Assembly: GCF_000153345.1 (NCBI RefSeq)
Contig: NZ_CH724127.1
Span: 658,287 to 722,286 of the forward strand
DNA: 64,000 bases
Direction: 5' to 3'
Origin: Neptuniibacter caesariensis
GTDB lineage: Bacteria; Pseudomonadota; Gammaproteobacteria; Pseudomonadales; Balneatricaceae
The notes below the pieces were generated by a model. It was given only the letters and a program-made list of their open reading frames with translations, had not been told where the DNA came from and made no database searches. The number at the start of each line of letters is the position of its first letter. Position 1 is the first letter of the stretch. The position numbers were made by a program, and so were the translations under genes. Shown one piece after another: positions 55,716 to 64,000 of the stretch.

Positions 55716-56279
55716 ATGCAACAAAAGGTAAAATATCGCCTGGTTGGGCTGGCTGTTATTCTGGTTTCTGCAGCTATTATTTTTCCTCTGCTCTTTGACG
55801 GTTCCGGTTATAAAGAGCGTCATCTCAAATCTGAAATTCCAGAAGCACCTGAACGTCCAGAAATTGTTCGCATTACACCTAAAAATAAACCTCTTCCGGA
55901 TACTTCTGTTCCGGCTGAACCTAAAGAGCCCGTTGTCATTCCTGAACAAGATGCGGTGGTTAAAGAGCGTATTGAAAAACGTGTCGAAAAAGAAAAGATC
56001 GCGTTGGATGTGCGTAAGGATCAGCCTGTTTTAGATCAGCAAGGGGTTCCTGTGGCCTGGACTCTGCAATTAGCTAGCTTTAAAGACGAAGCCAATGCTA
56101 AGAGCCTGCGCAAGCAACTCATCTCCGAAGGTTATAAAGTTTTTACCCGTAAACAGGGTGAGTTGGTTAAAGTTTATGTTGGGCCTGAATTCCAGAAATC
56201 GCGTTTGGAAGGTTTAAAGGCTCAGCTTAAGAAAGATTTCGGCCTTAGTGGCATGATTGTACGTTTTACGACGCAGTAA
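55716..56279 (+). CDS. dedD: SPOR-domain membrane protein, DedD-like
   Basis: A 187-residue inner-membrane protein: a short cytoplasmic head, one membrane helix (about residues 7-27, LVGLAVILVSAAIIFPLLF), a Pro- and Lys-rich linker, and a C-terminal SPOR domain from about residue 110 (AWTLQLASFKDEANAKSLRKQLISEGYKVF). SPOR domains bind denuded septal peptidoglycan; DedD promotes septation in E. coli. The folC-dedD-cvpA-purF order is the same as in E. coli. Confidence 0.9.
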   Translation: MQQKVKYRLVGLAVILVSAAIIFPLLFDGSGYKERHLKSEIPEAPERPEIVRITPKNKPLPDTSVPAEPKEPVVIPEQDAVVKERIEKRVEKEKIALDVRKDQPVLDQQGVPVAWTLQLASFKDEANAKSLRKQLISEGYKVFTRKQGELVKVYVGPEFQKSRLEGLKAQLKKDFGLSGMIVRFTTQ

Positions 56280-56342
56280 TAATGGCGTTTAGTGGTAGTG
56301 AAAACTCTGTTAAAATGCCGGCAATTTCTATGAGCAGTGAAA

Positions 56343-56837
56343 ATGAACTGGGCTGACTGGACAATATTAACCATCATCGCGATTTCAAGCTTGTTTAGTT
56401 TGAAGCGCGGCTTTGTACGCGAAGCCTTGTCTCTGGTTACCTGGGTATCAGCTTTTATCGTTGCGCGCCTGTTTTCTCAGTCTCTCTCCTTCCTACTAGA
56501 ACCTTATATAGAGACACCCTCCGTACGCGTTGTCGCAGCATTTGCTATTCTGTTTATTGCCACCCTTATCGTTGGCGTACTTATCAATAAGTTAATCGGC
56601 GCGTTGATTGAGGCTACTGGCCTGTCCGCGACGGATCGAATTTTAGGAATTGGCTTTGGCGCAGCGAGAGGCGGTTTAATTATCGTCGCTATCGTGGCGC
56701 TGATCGGCATGAGTCCGGCGATCAATGATCGTTGGTATCAGGAATCTCAGTTGATTCCGCATTTCGCTATGATGGAAGCGTGGACCAAGGATGCAGCGGG
56801 TGAGGTTGGACGCCTTATCTGGAATGCGGGTCGCTAA
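56343..56837 (+). CDS. cvpA: CvpA family inner-membrane protein
   Basis: A 164-residue protein with four predicted helices. The conserved first part (NWADWTILTIIAISSLFSLKRGFVREALSLVTW) matches CvpA very closely. Homologues are required for colicin V production and bile resistance, with no known mechanism. ATG 56343 gives the family start; an in-frame GTG at 56337 adds two residues. It lies 36 bases upstream of purF. Confidence 0.92.
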   Translation: MNWADWTILTIIAISSLFSLKRGFVREALSLVTWVSAFIVARLFSQSLSFLLEPYIETPSVRVVAAFAILFIATLIVGVLINKLIGALIEATGLSATDRILGIGFGAARGGLIIVAIVALIGMSPAINDRWYQESQLIPHFAMMEAWTKDAAGEVGRLIWNAGR

Positions 56838-56873
56838 ATTTTATTTATAGTTTGCACTTTGAGGTGAGTTTAA

Positions 56874-58394
56874 ATGTGCGGCATTGTTGGCATTGTAGCC
56901 AAATCTTATGTGAACCAGACAATTTTTGACGCGTTGACTGTTCTGCAGCACCGTGGTCAGGACGCAGCTGGTATGGTGACCTGTGAAGGTAATAAATTCT
57001 TCCTGCGTAAAGATAATGGTTTGGTGAACGAAGTTTTCCGTACCCGTCACATGAAACGACTGGTTGGGAACGTGGGCATCGGTCACGTCCGTTATCCTAC
57101 GGCGGGTAGCTCCAGCTCAGCTGAAGCTCAGCCATTTTACGTAAACTCCCCTTACGGTATCGCTCTGGCACACAACGGTAACCTGACTAACGCTGAAGAG
57201 TTGGCGGATAAGATGTTCCGTGCCGACCTGCGTCACATCAATACAACGTCTGACTCAGAAGTTCTGTTGAACGTAGTAGCCCACGAACTACAGCGTCAGG
57301 GTAAACTCAAGCCTCAGGCTGAAGATATGTTTGAAGCGGTTCGCCGTGTACATGAACGTTGTAAAGGTGGTTATGCCGCTGTTGCAATGATTACCGGCTA
57401 CGGCATGCTGGCATTCCGTGACCCTAACGGTATCCGTCCGCTGACTTACGGTAAGCGTGAAACGGAACAGGGTACTGAATATATGGTTGCGTCTGAAAGC
57501 GTTGCGCTAGATATTTCAGGCTTTGAACGTGTTCGTGATATCGAGCCGGGTGAAGCAATCTACATCGACATGGATGGTAACGTTTCTACTCAACAGTGTG
57601 CAGAAGGTACGCAACTGGCACCTTGCTTGTTTGAGTATGTTTATCTGGCGCGTCCGGATTCCATCATCGATGACGTACACGTTCATAACTCACGTATGCG
57701 CATGGGCAAAAAACTGGCAGAGAAAGTTCTGCGCGAACGCCCTGATCATGACATCGATGTGATCATCCCTATCCCGGATACCAGCCGTACTTCTGCGATG
57801 GAGATGGCAAAAGATCTGGGTGTTATGTTCCGTGAAGGTTTTATTAAGAACCGTTATATTGGCCGTACCTTCATTATGCCAGGGCAGACACAGCGTAAGA
57901 AATCAGTGCGCCGTAAGCTGAACCCCATTGGCATGGAGTTTAAAGACAAAGTCGTAATGCTGGTGGATGACTCCATCGTGCGTGGTACGACGTCTAGCCA
58001 GATTGTTGAGATGGCTCGTGATGCTGGCGCGAAGAAGGTTTACTTCGCATCTGCTGCGCCTGCGGTTAAATTCCCGAACGTTTATGGTATCGATATGCCA
58101 GCTGCTGAAGAGCTGATCGCACATGGCCGTACCGATGACGAAGTTGGTGAAGAGATCGGTTGTGACTGGATGATTTACCAGGATCTGGACGATCTGAAAG
58201 CATCTGTAACCGAAGGTAATGAAAACATCACTGCCTTTGATACCTGTGTATTCGATGGTCAGTATGTAGCGGGTGATATCGACGCGTCCTACCTGGAGCG
58301 ATTGTCTCAGGCGCGTAACGATGATGCTAAAGGCAGCGATGATAAAAAGGTTAAGAGTAATAAGTCGTCTAACCTGTGTAGCGAGATAGATTAA
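56874..58394 (+). CDS. purF: amidophosphoribosyltransferase
   Basis: A 506-residue enzyme of the first committed step of purine synthesis. The N-terminal nucleophile is Cys2 (MCGIVGIV), with RHRGQDAAG-like [13 protein letters not shown] and GHVRYPTAG of the glutaminase domain. The PRPP motif is [22 protein letters not shown]. There is no long propeptide, as in the E. coli type. A C-terminal Lys/Ser/Asp-rich tail of about 25 residues is present. metZ follows after 14 bases. Confidence 0.97.
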   Translation: MCGIVGIVAKSYVNQTIFDALTVLQHRGQDAAGMVTCEGNKFFLRKDNGLVNEVFRTRHMKRLVGNVGIGHVRYPTAGSSSSAEAQPFYVNSPYGIALAHNGNLTNAEELADKMFRADLRHINTTSDSEVLLNVVAHELQRQGKLKPQAEDMFEAVRRVHERCKGGYAAVAMITGYGMLAFRDPNGIRPLTYGKRETEQGTEYMVASESVALDISGFERVRDIEPGEAIYIDMDGNVSTQQCAEGTQLAPCLFEYVYLARPDSIIDDVHVHNSRMRMGKKLAEKVLRERPDHDIDVIIPIPDTSRTSAMEMAKDLGVMFREGFIKNRYIGRTFIMPGQTQRKKSVRRKLNPIGMEFKDKVVMLVDDSIVRGTTSSQIVEMARDAGAKKVYFASAAPAVKFPNVYGIDMPAAEELIAHGRTDDEVGEEIGCDWMIYQDLDDLKASVTEGNENITAFDTCVFDGQYVAGDIDASYLERLSQARNDDAKGSDDKKVKSNKSSNLCSEID

Positions 58395-58408
58395 GGAGCC
58401 ATTGGCTG

Positions 58409-59629
58409 ATGTCCATATCCGATTACGAACGCGAAGCGCGTATCCAGTTCGACCCAGAAGAGGGTTACGGGCTGTCCACGCTGGCTTTGCGTTCTGGTCA
58501 ACACCGTTCGCTTGAAGGCGAGCACAGTGACCCGATCTACCCAACGTCCAGTTTTGTATTCTCCAGTGCGCGAGAAGCAGCGGCACGTTTCGGTGGAGAG
58601 GAAGAGGGGAATATCTATTCCCGTTTTACCAACCCTACCGTACAGTTCTTCGAAGAGCGTATTGCGGCAATGGAAGGTGGTGAACGTGCGGTTGCTACCG
58701 CCTCTGGAATGGCAGCGATTCTGAGTACTTGCCTGTCACTGATGCAGAACGGCGACCATGTGGTATGTTCACGCAGTGTATTTGGCTCTACCGTTTCTCT
58801 GTTTGATAAGTACCTGACCCGTACAGGTATCAGTGTGACCTATGTTGACCCAACGGATCTGTCTAGTTGGGAAGAAGCCATTGTTCCAGAAACCAAAATG
58901 CTGTTCCTGGAGACGCCTTCTAATCCATTAGCGGAACTGACCGATGTTGCGGCTGTGGCAGAGATTGCACATAAGCACGATGCACTGTTGGTGGTTGATA
59001 ACTGTTTCTGTACACCGGTGCTCCAGCAGCCGCTGAAGCAGGGCGCAGATATTATCATCCATTCAGCGACAAAGTACCTTGATGGACAGGGCCGTTGTGT
59101 CGGTGGTGTTGTCGTAGGCCGTGATAAAGAGCTGGAAGAAGTATTCGGCTTCATCCGTACCGGCGGGGCCTGCATGAGCCCGTTTAATGCCTGGGTATTC
59201 CTGAAAGGTTTGGAAACACTTAAGCTGCGTATGGATGCTCACTGTAAAAATGCGATGGAGATGGCTACCTGGCTGGAAAAGCAGGAAGGTATCGATCGTG
59301 TCTACTACTCTGGTCTGGAAAGTCATTCCCAGCATGAACTGGCTAAACAGCAGCAGAATGGCTTTGGTGGTGTACTCTCCTTTGAAGTGAAGGGAGGACA
59401 GGAAGCTGCATGGCGCTTTATTGATGCGACGCAGATGGTCTCTATCACCGGTAACCTGGGCGACGTGAAAACCACAATCACTCATCCAGCGACTACGACT
59501 CATGGTCGTATGACCCCGGAAGCTCGCGCTGAAGCGGGCATTAAAGACAATCTGATCCGTTTGTCGGTAGGTATCGAAGAACTAGAAGATATTAAGAAAG
59601 ATATGCAGCGCGGACTGGCTGCGGTCTGA
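58409..59629 (+). CDS. metZ: O-succinylhomoserine sulfhydrylase
   Basis: A 406-residue PLP enzyme of the Cys/Met metabolism family. The PLP lysine is Lys222 in SATKYLDGQGRCVGG. YSRFTNPTVQFFEERIAAMEGGERAVATASGMAAI and DNCFCTPVLQQPLKQGADI are typical. The gene position after purF and the length are those of Pseudomonas metZ, which converts O-succinylhomoserine and sulfide directly to homocysteine. Cystathionine gamma-synthase is the main alternative reading. A terminator follows. Confidence 0.93.
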   Translation: MSISDYEREARIQFDPEEGYGLSTLALRSGQHRSLEGEHSDPIYPTSSFVFSSAREAAARFGGEEEGNIYSRFTNPTVQFFEERIAAMEGGERAVATASGMAAILSTCLSLMQNGDHVVCSRSVFGSTVSLFDKYLTRTGISVTYVDPTDLSSWEEAIVPETKMLFLETPSNPLAELTDVAAVAEIAHKHDALLVVDNCFCTPVLQQPLKQGADIIIHSATKYLDGQGRCVGGVVVGRDKELEEVFGFIRTGGACMSPFNAWVFLKGLETLKLRMDAHCKNAMEMATWLEKQEGIDRVYYSGLESHSQHELAKQQQNGFGGVLSFEVKGGQEAAWRFIDATQMVSITGNLGDVKTTITHPATTTHGRMTPEARAEAGIKDNLIRLSVGIEELEDIKKDMQRGLAAV

Positions 59630-59650
59630 GATTATATTAAGCATTGAAAG

Positions 59651-59674
59651 GCAGCCTTATGGCTGCTTTTTTTT
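59651..59674 (+). terminator. rho-independent terminator after metZ
   Basis: Stem GCAGCC / GGCTGC with loop TTAT, preceded by AAAG and followed by eight T. It lies 21 bases after the metZ stop and closes the purF-metZ run. Confidence 0.88.
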
Positions 59675-59719
59675 GGGGCTGTCCTTCTGTCTGACAGCCG
59701 TTCTGGTTCTGGCAAGGAT

Positions 59720-59998
59720 TTATTTCGTCCCCCATATCTTTGACACTGCTCGGTTAGAGCCCAGAAGACCGACAACGACAGCGACAAAACCTACGCAGAA
59801 GAATACTACTACAGGGATCAATGCCCCCAGATCTTCACTTCCTGAAGCCCCTATGCCTGATAACATGGCTAAGAAGATAAACAAGCTGCCCAGAACATTC
59901 AGGGCTATACGGTGGGATTGTTTATAATTTTCAGGTTCTTCTCCAGTTTCGAAGAATTTAAGGATTGGCCAGAAAATTTTGATAAGTAGTTGTTTCAT
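59720..59998 (-). CDS. small membrane protein of unknown function
   Basis: A 92-residue protein with two predicted membrane helices (about residues 32-48, ALNVLGSLFIFLAMLSGIG, and 60-80, LIPVVVFFCVGFVAVVVGLL) and a soluble, charged N-terminal 28 residues. I do not recognise it. It is convergent with metZ and isolated by a 308-base gap on its 5' side. Base composition is close to that of its neighbours. A coding role is suggested by clear helix pattern and frame length. Confidence 0.6.
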   Translation of the reverse strand: MKQLLIKIFWPILKFFETGEEPENYKQSHRIALNVLGSLFIFLAMLSGIGASGSEDLGALIPVVVFFCVGFVAVVVGLLGSNRAVSKIWGTK

Positions 59999-60306
59999 TT
60001 AATTTCTTTGGTTGTGCCTCTAATAAGAAGAACATAACTCTGTCGCCGGACGATGTAAATCCGAGTGGAGTTATTCTTAGCTCAATACCATTTATAGCAA
60101 TAATTGTAGCGCTTTCTCTTATGCTTGAGGTTCCTTAAATCATGTATGCTAGCAACTCCATTATGGATATAGTGCTCGTCTTTGAAATTGCGACTTTACC
60201 GATGGCATACCAACTAATGACAAATGAGCAATATGAAAACAGCTAAAATTCAAAGGAATTCCTCGCATTCCGTATTCCAGTTTTAGGACCATACAGAGAG
60301 AAAAGC
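59999..60306. other. 308-base gap between small membrane protein and SDR genes
   Basis: No gene is clear here. A 34-codon frame (60142-60246, ATG TAT GCT ...) has GAGG 11 bases upstream but no recognisable product. GAGAGAAAAGC before 60307 gives a ribosome site for the SDR gene. No strong hairpin was seen. Confidence 0.5.
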
Positions 60307-60990
60307 ATGAAGAGAAATCTAATCGTCGTGGGTGCCAGCCGGGGTATAGGGTTAGCGGTGGCTAAGTTCTATGAAGCTCAAGGGGATACTGTATTTTCTG
60401 TCTCACGCACCCCGTCCAGTGTTGGGCAATGGATTGAAGCTGACATATCACGTCCTGAAGGCATAAAGGCCGTACTGGAAGAGACTTCGGGCCTTACCAT
60501 CGATGCTTTGCTGTACATGGGCGGAGTCTGGGAGCAGGGGGCTTTCACCGAAGATTATAACTTTGAGGTAAGTCCCTATTCTGAAACTGAAACCATTATT
60601 AATGTGAATCAGATTGCGCCGATAGAGCTTGTTAAGGGCCTTTTACCGAATTTGAGAAAATCAGAAAATCCACGCGCGATTTTCATGGGTGCGACTTCTG
60701 GGCTCGAAATCTCTACAACCTCTGAGATTGCATATTCGGCTTCTAAGTTTGGGCTGCGTGGGACCGTCCACTCACTTCGAATGGGGTATAACAAAGAGGG
60801 GATAGGGTTCACTATTATCAACCCAGGATTTGTAGGCACTGATGAAGTACTGGAAGATATCAAATCTGGTGAGTTCGAAGGGTTGATTCCTATACCCATC
60901 GAGGATGTTGTCCGAGCAGTAGACTTTGTCATTCAATCGAGCCGAGATAGCGATATTGGAGATATCACGCTGACTCAGAAATTTACCTAG
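60307..60990 (+). CDS. short-chain dehydrogenase/reductase
   Basis: A 227-residue Rossmann-fold protein. The cofactor motif is VVGASRGIGLAVAKFYEAQGDTVF with Arg after Ser, suggesting NADP(H), and the catalytic Tyr-x3-Lys is in IAYSASKFGLRG. The Ser of the active site is in MGATSGLEISTT. The nucleotide specificity is an inference. It is alone between small genes. The substrate cannot be stated. Confidence 0.87.
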   Translation: MKRNLIVVGASRGIGLAVAKFYEAQGDTVFSVSRTPSSVGQWIEADISRPEGIKAVLEETSGLTIDALLYMGGVWEQGAFTEDYNFEVSPYSETETIINVNQIAPIELVKGLLPNLRKSENPRAIFMGATSGLEISTTSEIAYSASKFGLRGTVHSLRMGYNKEGIGFTIINPGFVGTDEVLEDIKSGEFEGLIPIPIEDVVRAVDFVIQSSRDSDIGDITLTQKFT

Positions 60991-61045
60991 CAAATTGTTC
61001 TTAAATTATCCGGCAAGCGCCCTGGTTGCTCTTTAATTTAAAGCT

Positions 61046-61474
61046 CTAAATGGCTTTAGTTAATATCGCTTGCCGCTTACTCTCTTCATATCCCAAGCTT
61101 TGATAAAACAGATGCGCTTCTTTGCGAACCTGATTAGCGCGGACACGAATGGTTGGGGTATGCTCGAATAACCACTGTTCTGCCGCTTTAACTAGCCCTT
61201 TGCCAATGCCTGAGCCGCGGCTATTTTCATTGACCACCAGGCTAACAATCTCACCCTGAATGCCTTCAGCCAGGCGAACATCGATAATTGCACAAATACA
61301 GCCGATGACTTCACCTGAGTGTTCTGCAATGAAGACCTCCCCGCCAGCTTTACGGACAGCGCTAATATTGGCTGCGATGGTATTCGCTGTATGTTGGTAA
61401 CCTAGCTGAGACATTAAAGGGATCAGGGCGGCCATGTCTTGATGCTGTGCTGAGCGGTATGTTGGTTTTGTCAT
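61046..61474 (-). CDS. GNAT family N-acetyltransferase
   Basis: A 142-residue GNAT protein. The acetyl-CoA motif is SLVVNENSRGSGIGKGLVKAAEQWL, preceded by EVIGCICAIIDVRLAEGIQGEI and followed by RANQVRKEAHLFYQSLGYEESKRQ. These are the four standard motifs in order. The substrate is unknown. It lies 48 bases downstream of thpR, on the same strand, and may share its transcript. Confidence 0.87.
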   Translation of the reverse strand: MTKPTYRSAQHQDMAALIPLMSQLGYQHTANTIAANISAVRKAGGEVFIAEHSGEVIGCICAIIDVRLAEGIQGEIVSLVVNENSRGSGIGKGLVKAAEQWLFEHTPTIRVRANQVRKEAHLFYQSLGYEESKRQAILTKAI

Positions 61475-61522
61475 GGTATTTTAAAGCTAACCTTTTGAGT
61501 TGGTGTGTTATACGTCATTGCG

Positions 61523-62044
61523 CTAATCTGGAAGAAATTCTCCCTCGGTTACATATTCCGCGCCATTCGCTTTCAGAATACTACTTTTCAACTGGAAGGC
61601 TTCAACATTAAAACCGGTTTCAAAGCCTAAGCCTTGAGTACTGACCTTACTCAGTATTTCAGGCGTAAGCTGCTTACAACGGCCCAGTGTCAGATGCGGG
61701 ATGAACTTTCGCTGTTCCAGTTCTATCCCCAGGCTACGAATTTTATGGCTAAGAGACTTTTGCAGGCGTTTAAGCGGTTCTGATTCTTCAACCCCCAGCC
61801 AGATAATGCCGGATTTGAAGTGGCCGATCTTACTTAGTTTAAGTGGAAAGGGTTCGAAGTTGGTTTCGGCAGTGGCTTCTATGATTTCATCCAGGCGGTG
61901 TTGCGGTTGTTCACCGATAAACACCAGGGTGATATGTAGCTGCTGGCAGCTGATCCAACGAACCTGTTCCAGTTCTGGACAGACTAATTCAGATACCTGA
62001 TCTTGAATGGCATCGGGAATATCAATCGCAAGGAATAAACGCAT
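61523..62044 (-). CDS. thpR: RNA 2',3'-cyclic phosphodiesterase (LigT-like)
   Basis: A 173-residue 2H-phosphoesterase. The two HxT motifs are HITL in QLHITLVFIGEQ and HLTL in KFIPHLTLGRCK, spaced as in ThpR/LigT. It starts MRLFLAIDIPDAIQDQVSEL. It hydrolyses RNA 2',3'-cyclic ends to 2'-phosphates, and can act reversibly as a 2'-5' ligase in vitro. The GNAT gene follows on the same strand. Confidence 0.92.
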   Translation of the reverse strand: MRLFLAIDIPDAIQDQVSELVCPELEQVRWISCQQLHITLVFIGEQPQHRLDEIIEATAETNFEPFPLKLSKIGHFKSGIIWLGVEESEPLKRLQKSLSHKIRSLGIELEQRKFIPHLTLGRCKQLTPEILSKVSTQGLGFETGFNVEAFQLKSSILKANGAEYVTEGEFLPD

Positions 62045-62281
62045 AGCACTCGAAATTGTAATCGTGGCACACCTATATGATCTTATGGGATCAGATCGGT
62101 GCTGAAAAGGTGGAGAGATTTTTTATCTCTTAGGGTGATAAGACCGATTAAACCGGCCATGTTGTCATCTTACAATTTCTTTCATGCTGAACTTGGCGGT
62201 TTTCGCCTGTCTCTTGCTGCCTTTGGCTGTATCCCCGCTTATAATATAGCCCCTGTTTAAACCTGATAATGATTCCCTGCT

Positions 62282-63223
62282 TTGAAAATAATTCTTGCCC
62301 CGATGGAGGGCGTAGTTGACTACACAATGCGCGACCTGCTGACCCAGGTAGGCGGTATTGACCACTGCGTGACTGAATTTTTACGTGTGAGTGATAGCGT
62401 GCTGCCTGCTAAGGTTTTTCGCCGATTATGCCCAGAACTTCACAATGGTGGTAGAACCCCATCCGGTACTCCGGTTATTTTACAGTTGCTGGGAAGTGAT
62501 CCGTCTGTGCTTGCAGGGAATGCGAGAAAAGGGGCCAAATTGGGAGCCCCAGGAATTGACCTGAATTTTGGCTGTCCTGCCAAAACGGTTAATCGAAGTA
62601 AAGGCGGGGCGGTCCTGCTCGATACGCCGGAGTTGATTTACGAAATTGTAAAAGCCGTGCGCGAAGCTGTGCCTGAAGGGGTGCCTGTCTCAGCTAAGAT
62701 GCGTCTGGGAAATAAAGATAAAAGCCTGGCGATGGAAAACGCTCATGCTATTAAGGATGCCGGGGCCGATTCACTGGCAGTGCATGCACGTACCAAACTG
62801 GAAGGTTACAAGCCTCCGGCGCACTGGGAGTGGATCTCCCGCATAAGGGAAGCCATTGATATTCCGGTTGTCGCCAACGGTGAGGTATGGAGCTGGGATG
62901 ATTATCAGCGTTGCCGAGAGGTCAGCGGTTGCGATGATGTGATGATTGGGCGCGGTCTTATCGCTAAGCCTGATCTGGCAAAAGTTATTAAACATCATCA
63001 GGTTAACGAATCTTTTACTTCCTTTAATTGGGATCATGTGCTTAAGTTAGTAGAACTTTATCTTAATCGCATAGAGCAGGATATTGCTGCAAAATATGTT
63101 CATGGGCGTATCAAGCAGTGGCTGCATCATTTACAGCGTGAATATGTAGAAGCAGAGCGCTTATTCCAGAAAGTTAAGAAACTGAAGGAACCTTCTGCGC
63201 TTAGAGTTGCCCTATATGATTAA
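62282..63223 (+). CDS. dusC: tRNA-dihydrouridine(16) synthase DusC
   Basis: A 313-residue FMN enzyme that reduces U16 of tRNA. The catalytic Cys98 is in LNFGCPAKTVNRSKGGAVLL, the same number as in E. coli. The opening APMEGVVDYTMRDLLTQVGGIDHCVTEFLRV and the C-terminal helical domain are DusC-like rather than DusA or DusB. The start is TTG 62282; no better ATG exists near the family start. A TATAAT at about 62240 may be its -10 box. The following chemoreceptor has its own gap of 35 bases. Confidence 0.93.
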   Translation: MKIILAPMEGVVDYTMRDLLTQVGGIDHCVTEFLRVSDSVLPAKVFRRLCPELHNGGRTPSGTPVILQLLGSDPSVLAGNARKGAKLGAPGIDLNFGCPAKTVNRSKGGAVLLDTPELIYEIVKAVREAVPEGVPVSAKMRLGNKDKSLAMENAHAIKDAGADSLAVHARTKLEGYKPPAHWEWISRIREAIDIPVVANGEVWSWDDYQRCREVSGCDDVMIGRGLIAKPDLAKVIKHHQVNESFTSFNWDHVLKLVELYLNRIEQDIAAKYVHGRIKQWLHHLQREYVEAERLFQKVKKLKEPSALRVALYD

Positions 63224-63258
63224 TATTTAGCGCGCACTCAATAATTGGAGGCTAGACG

Positions 63259-64000
63259 ATGGCATCATGGATCAGCCCTGCGGCAAAACTGATGGGGAGT
63301 ATGAAGTACCCCGCAAAGTTCAGTCTTGTCAGTATTCTCTTTCTGATTCCTCTTGTGCTCACGGTAACGCTCTATTGGCAGGAACTGAGCCGAAGTATCA
63401 ATCTCACAAAAGCAGAACTACGCGGGATTGAAATAATAGAGCTGACTGAACCTTTAGTTTTAAATATTGGCCAACACCGTGGCCTAACCAATGCGTTGCT
63501 TAACGGTAACAGTGCGGTTGAATCCAAGGTATTGGATCGTCGGGGCAAAGTTGATGCCGCATTAGGTGAGCTAAAAGCGGGAACGGGTGATGTCAGTGCT
63601 GAAGCAAAGGGTGTGATCAGTCGACTTGGTTCGCAATGGTCATCGATTAAATCCAGTATAGGCTCTGAAGATCCTGCCCAGATCTTTGAGATGCATAATG
63701 AATTTGCGGCAACGGTGCGTGGCTTTAACGAAGTCATTCTGCGTGAATTTTCTTTGGAGCTTGATCCCAACAGCGATACCACCTTTATGATCGATAATGT
63801 GGCGGTTTTCTTACCACAGATCATCGATGAAACCGGGCAGCTGCGCGGTAAGGCATCAGGGGTTGCTGCTCGTGGATCATTCACTCCGGATAGTTTTATC
63901 TACATTAATAATCTGATCGGCCGTCTTGAAAAGATCTATCCATCTTTGGCTTCAGGTCTGAAGATGGAAGAGCTGTCTGAGATGCGTGCCGAGATTGCGG
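63259..64000 (+). CDS. methyl-accepting chemotaxis protein (N-terminal part)
   Basis: An open frame that runs off the right edge, 247 complete codons. After a short head it has a membrane helix (about residues 21-42, SLVSILFLIPLVLTVTLYW) and a periplasmic helical sensor region beginning near ELSRSINLTKAELRGIEIIEL. The pattern, with QHRGLTNALL, is common in large chemoreceptors of marine gammaproteobacteria. The signalling domain is not in the window, so the label is likely rather than proven. GGAGGCTAGACG precedes the ATG. Confidence 0.75.
   Translation, partial: MASWISPAAKLMGSMKYPAKFSLVSILFLIPLVLTVTLYWQELSRSINLTKAELRGIEIIELTEPLVLNIGQHRGLTNALLNGNSAVESKVLDRRGKVDAALGELKAGTGDVSAEAKGVISRLGSQWSSIKSSIGSEDPAQIFEMHNEFAATVRGFNEVILREFSLELDPNSDTTFMIDNVAVFLPQIIDETGQLRGKASGVAARGSFTPDSFIYINNLIGRLEKIYPSLASGLKMEELSEMRAEIA

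Noticed and set aside
57903-58586. 227-codon minus-strand frame across purF and metZ
   Set aside because: It spans two intact conserved genes and their junction, and shows no domain.
60142-60246. 34-codon frame in the gap before the SDR gene
   Set aside because: A weak ribosome site at long spacing and no recognisable product; kept only as a note within the gap entry.
62100-62130. AGAGAT / ATCTCT hairpin in the thpR-dusC gap
   Set aside because: Short stem with a T-rich loop, not placed to end either divergent gene, and no known element fits.
1-64000. Search by eye for CRISPR repeats, insertion-sequence ends, tRNA genes, toxin-antitoxin pairs or defence islands
   Set aside because: No regularly spaced repeats, transposase motifs, tRNA cloverleaf ends or defence-type proteins were seen; the window is nearly all core genes.

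Overview
The window reads as chromosomal DNA of an aerobic, motile gammaproteobacterium, most likely a marine Oceanospirillales-type organism related to Amphritea, Neptunomonas or Marinobacterium. The grounds are gammaproteobacterial versions of LexA, SulA, Uup, DusC and FimV, a class III PHA synthase (phaEC), E. coli-type SpeD, and gene orders shared with Pseudomonas and its marine relatives: topA / two small unknown genes / sulA-lexA, and leuCDB / asd / second asd / fimV / truA / trpF ... accD / folC / SPOR protein / cvpA / purF / metZ. The taxon is an inference, since no rRNA gene is present. Gene density is very high. No tRNA, rRNA, CRISPR array, insertion sequence or prophage was seen.

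Layout. 1-7.8 kb: truncated PAS chemoreceptor, glutaredoxin-like protein, tatD, slt, uup, a universal stress protein and three poorly known genes. 8-14.8 kb: topA, two small unknown genes, then an SOS block in which lexA-sulA and dinG diverge from a shared region holding three LexA boxes. 14.8-18 kb: DEAD-box helicase, small membrane protein, gpsA, sixA. 18-22.5 kb: PglL/Wzy-type glycan polymerase or ligase, alpha/beta hydrolase, DUF4892 protein and patatin. 22.5-28.9 kb: smrB, prmB, aroC, ThrE-type exporter, a DUF4124 lytic transglycosylase, and a divergent lysR/gst pair. 29-33.2 kb: a complete polar amino-acid ABC transporter (aapJQMP) with higher GC than its flanks. 33.2-40.6 kb: speE with a long leader, an MFS transporter, a DUF6489 gene and phaR facing speD, phaC, phaE and a LysR regulator. 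40.8-59.6 kb: a long forward biosynthetic run covering leucine, aspartate semialdehyde, tryptophan, malonyl-CoA, folate, purine and methionine, interrupted by fimV and truA. 59.7-64 kb: small membrane protein, SDR, GNAT, thpR, dusC and the start of another chemoreceptor.

Most of the window is core metabolism and maintenance. I did not find a convincing new defence or mobile system. The points most worth a second look are the three-box LexA divergon, the 465-base leader of speE with a 12-codon upstream ORF, the DUF6489-phaR pair next to phaEC with speD inside the locus, the altered loop after the catalytic Asp of TruA, the altered G-x-G motif of the Smr protein, and stacked inverted repeats between leuB and asd. 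Several genes start with TTG or GTG (dinG, rhlB-like, MFS, phaR, dusC, DUF6489, trpF, trpB).
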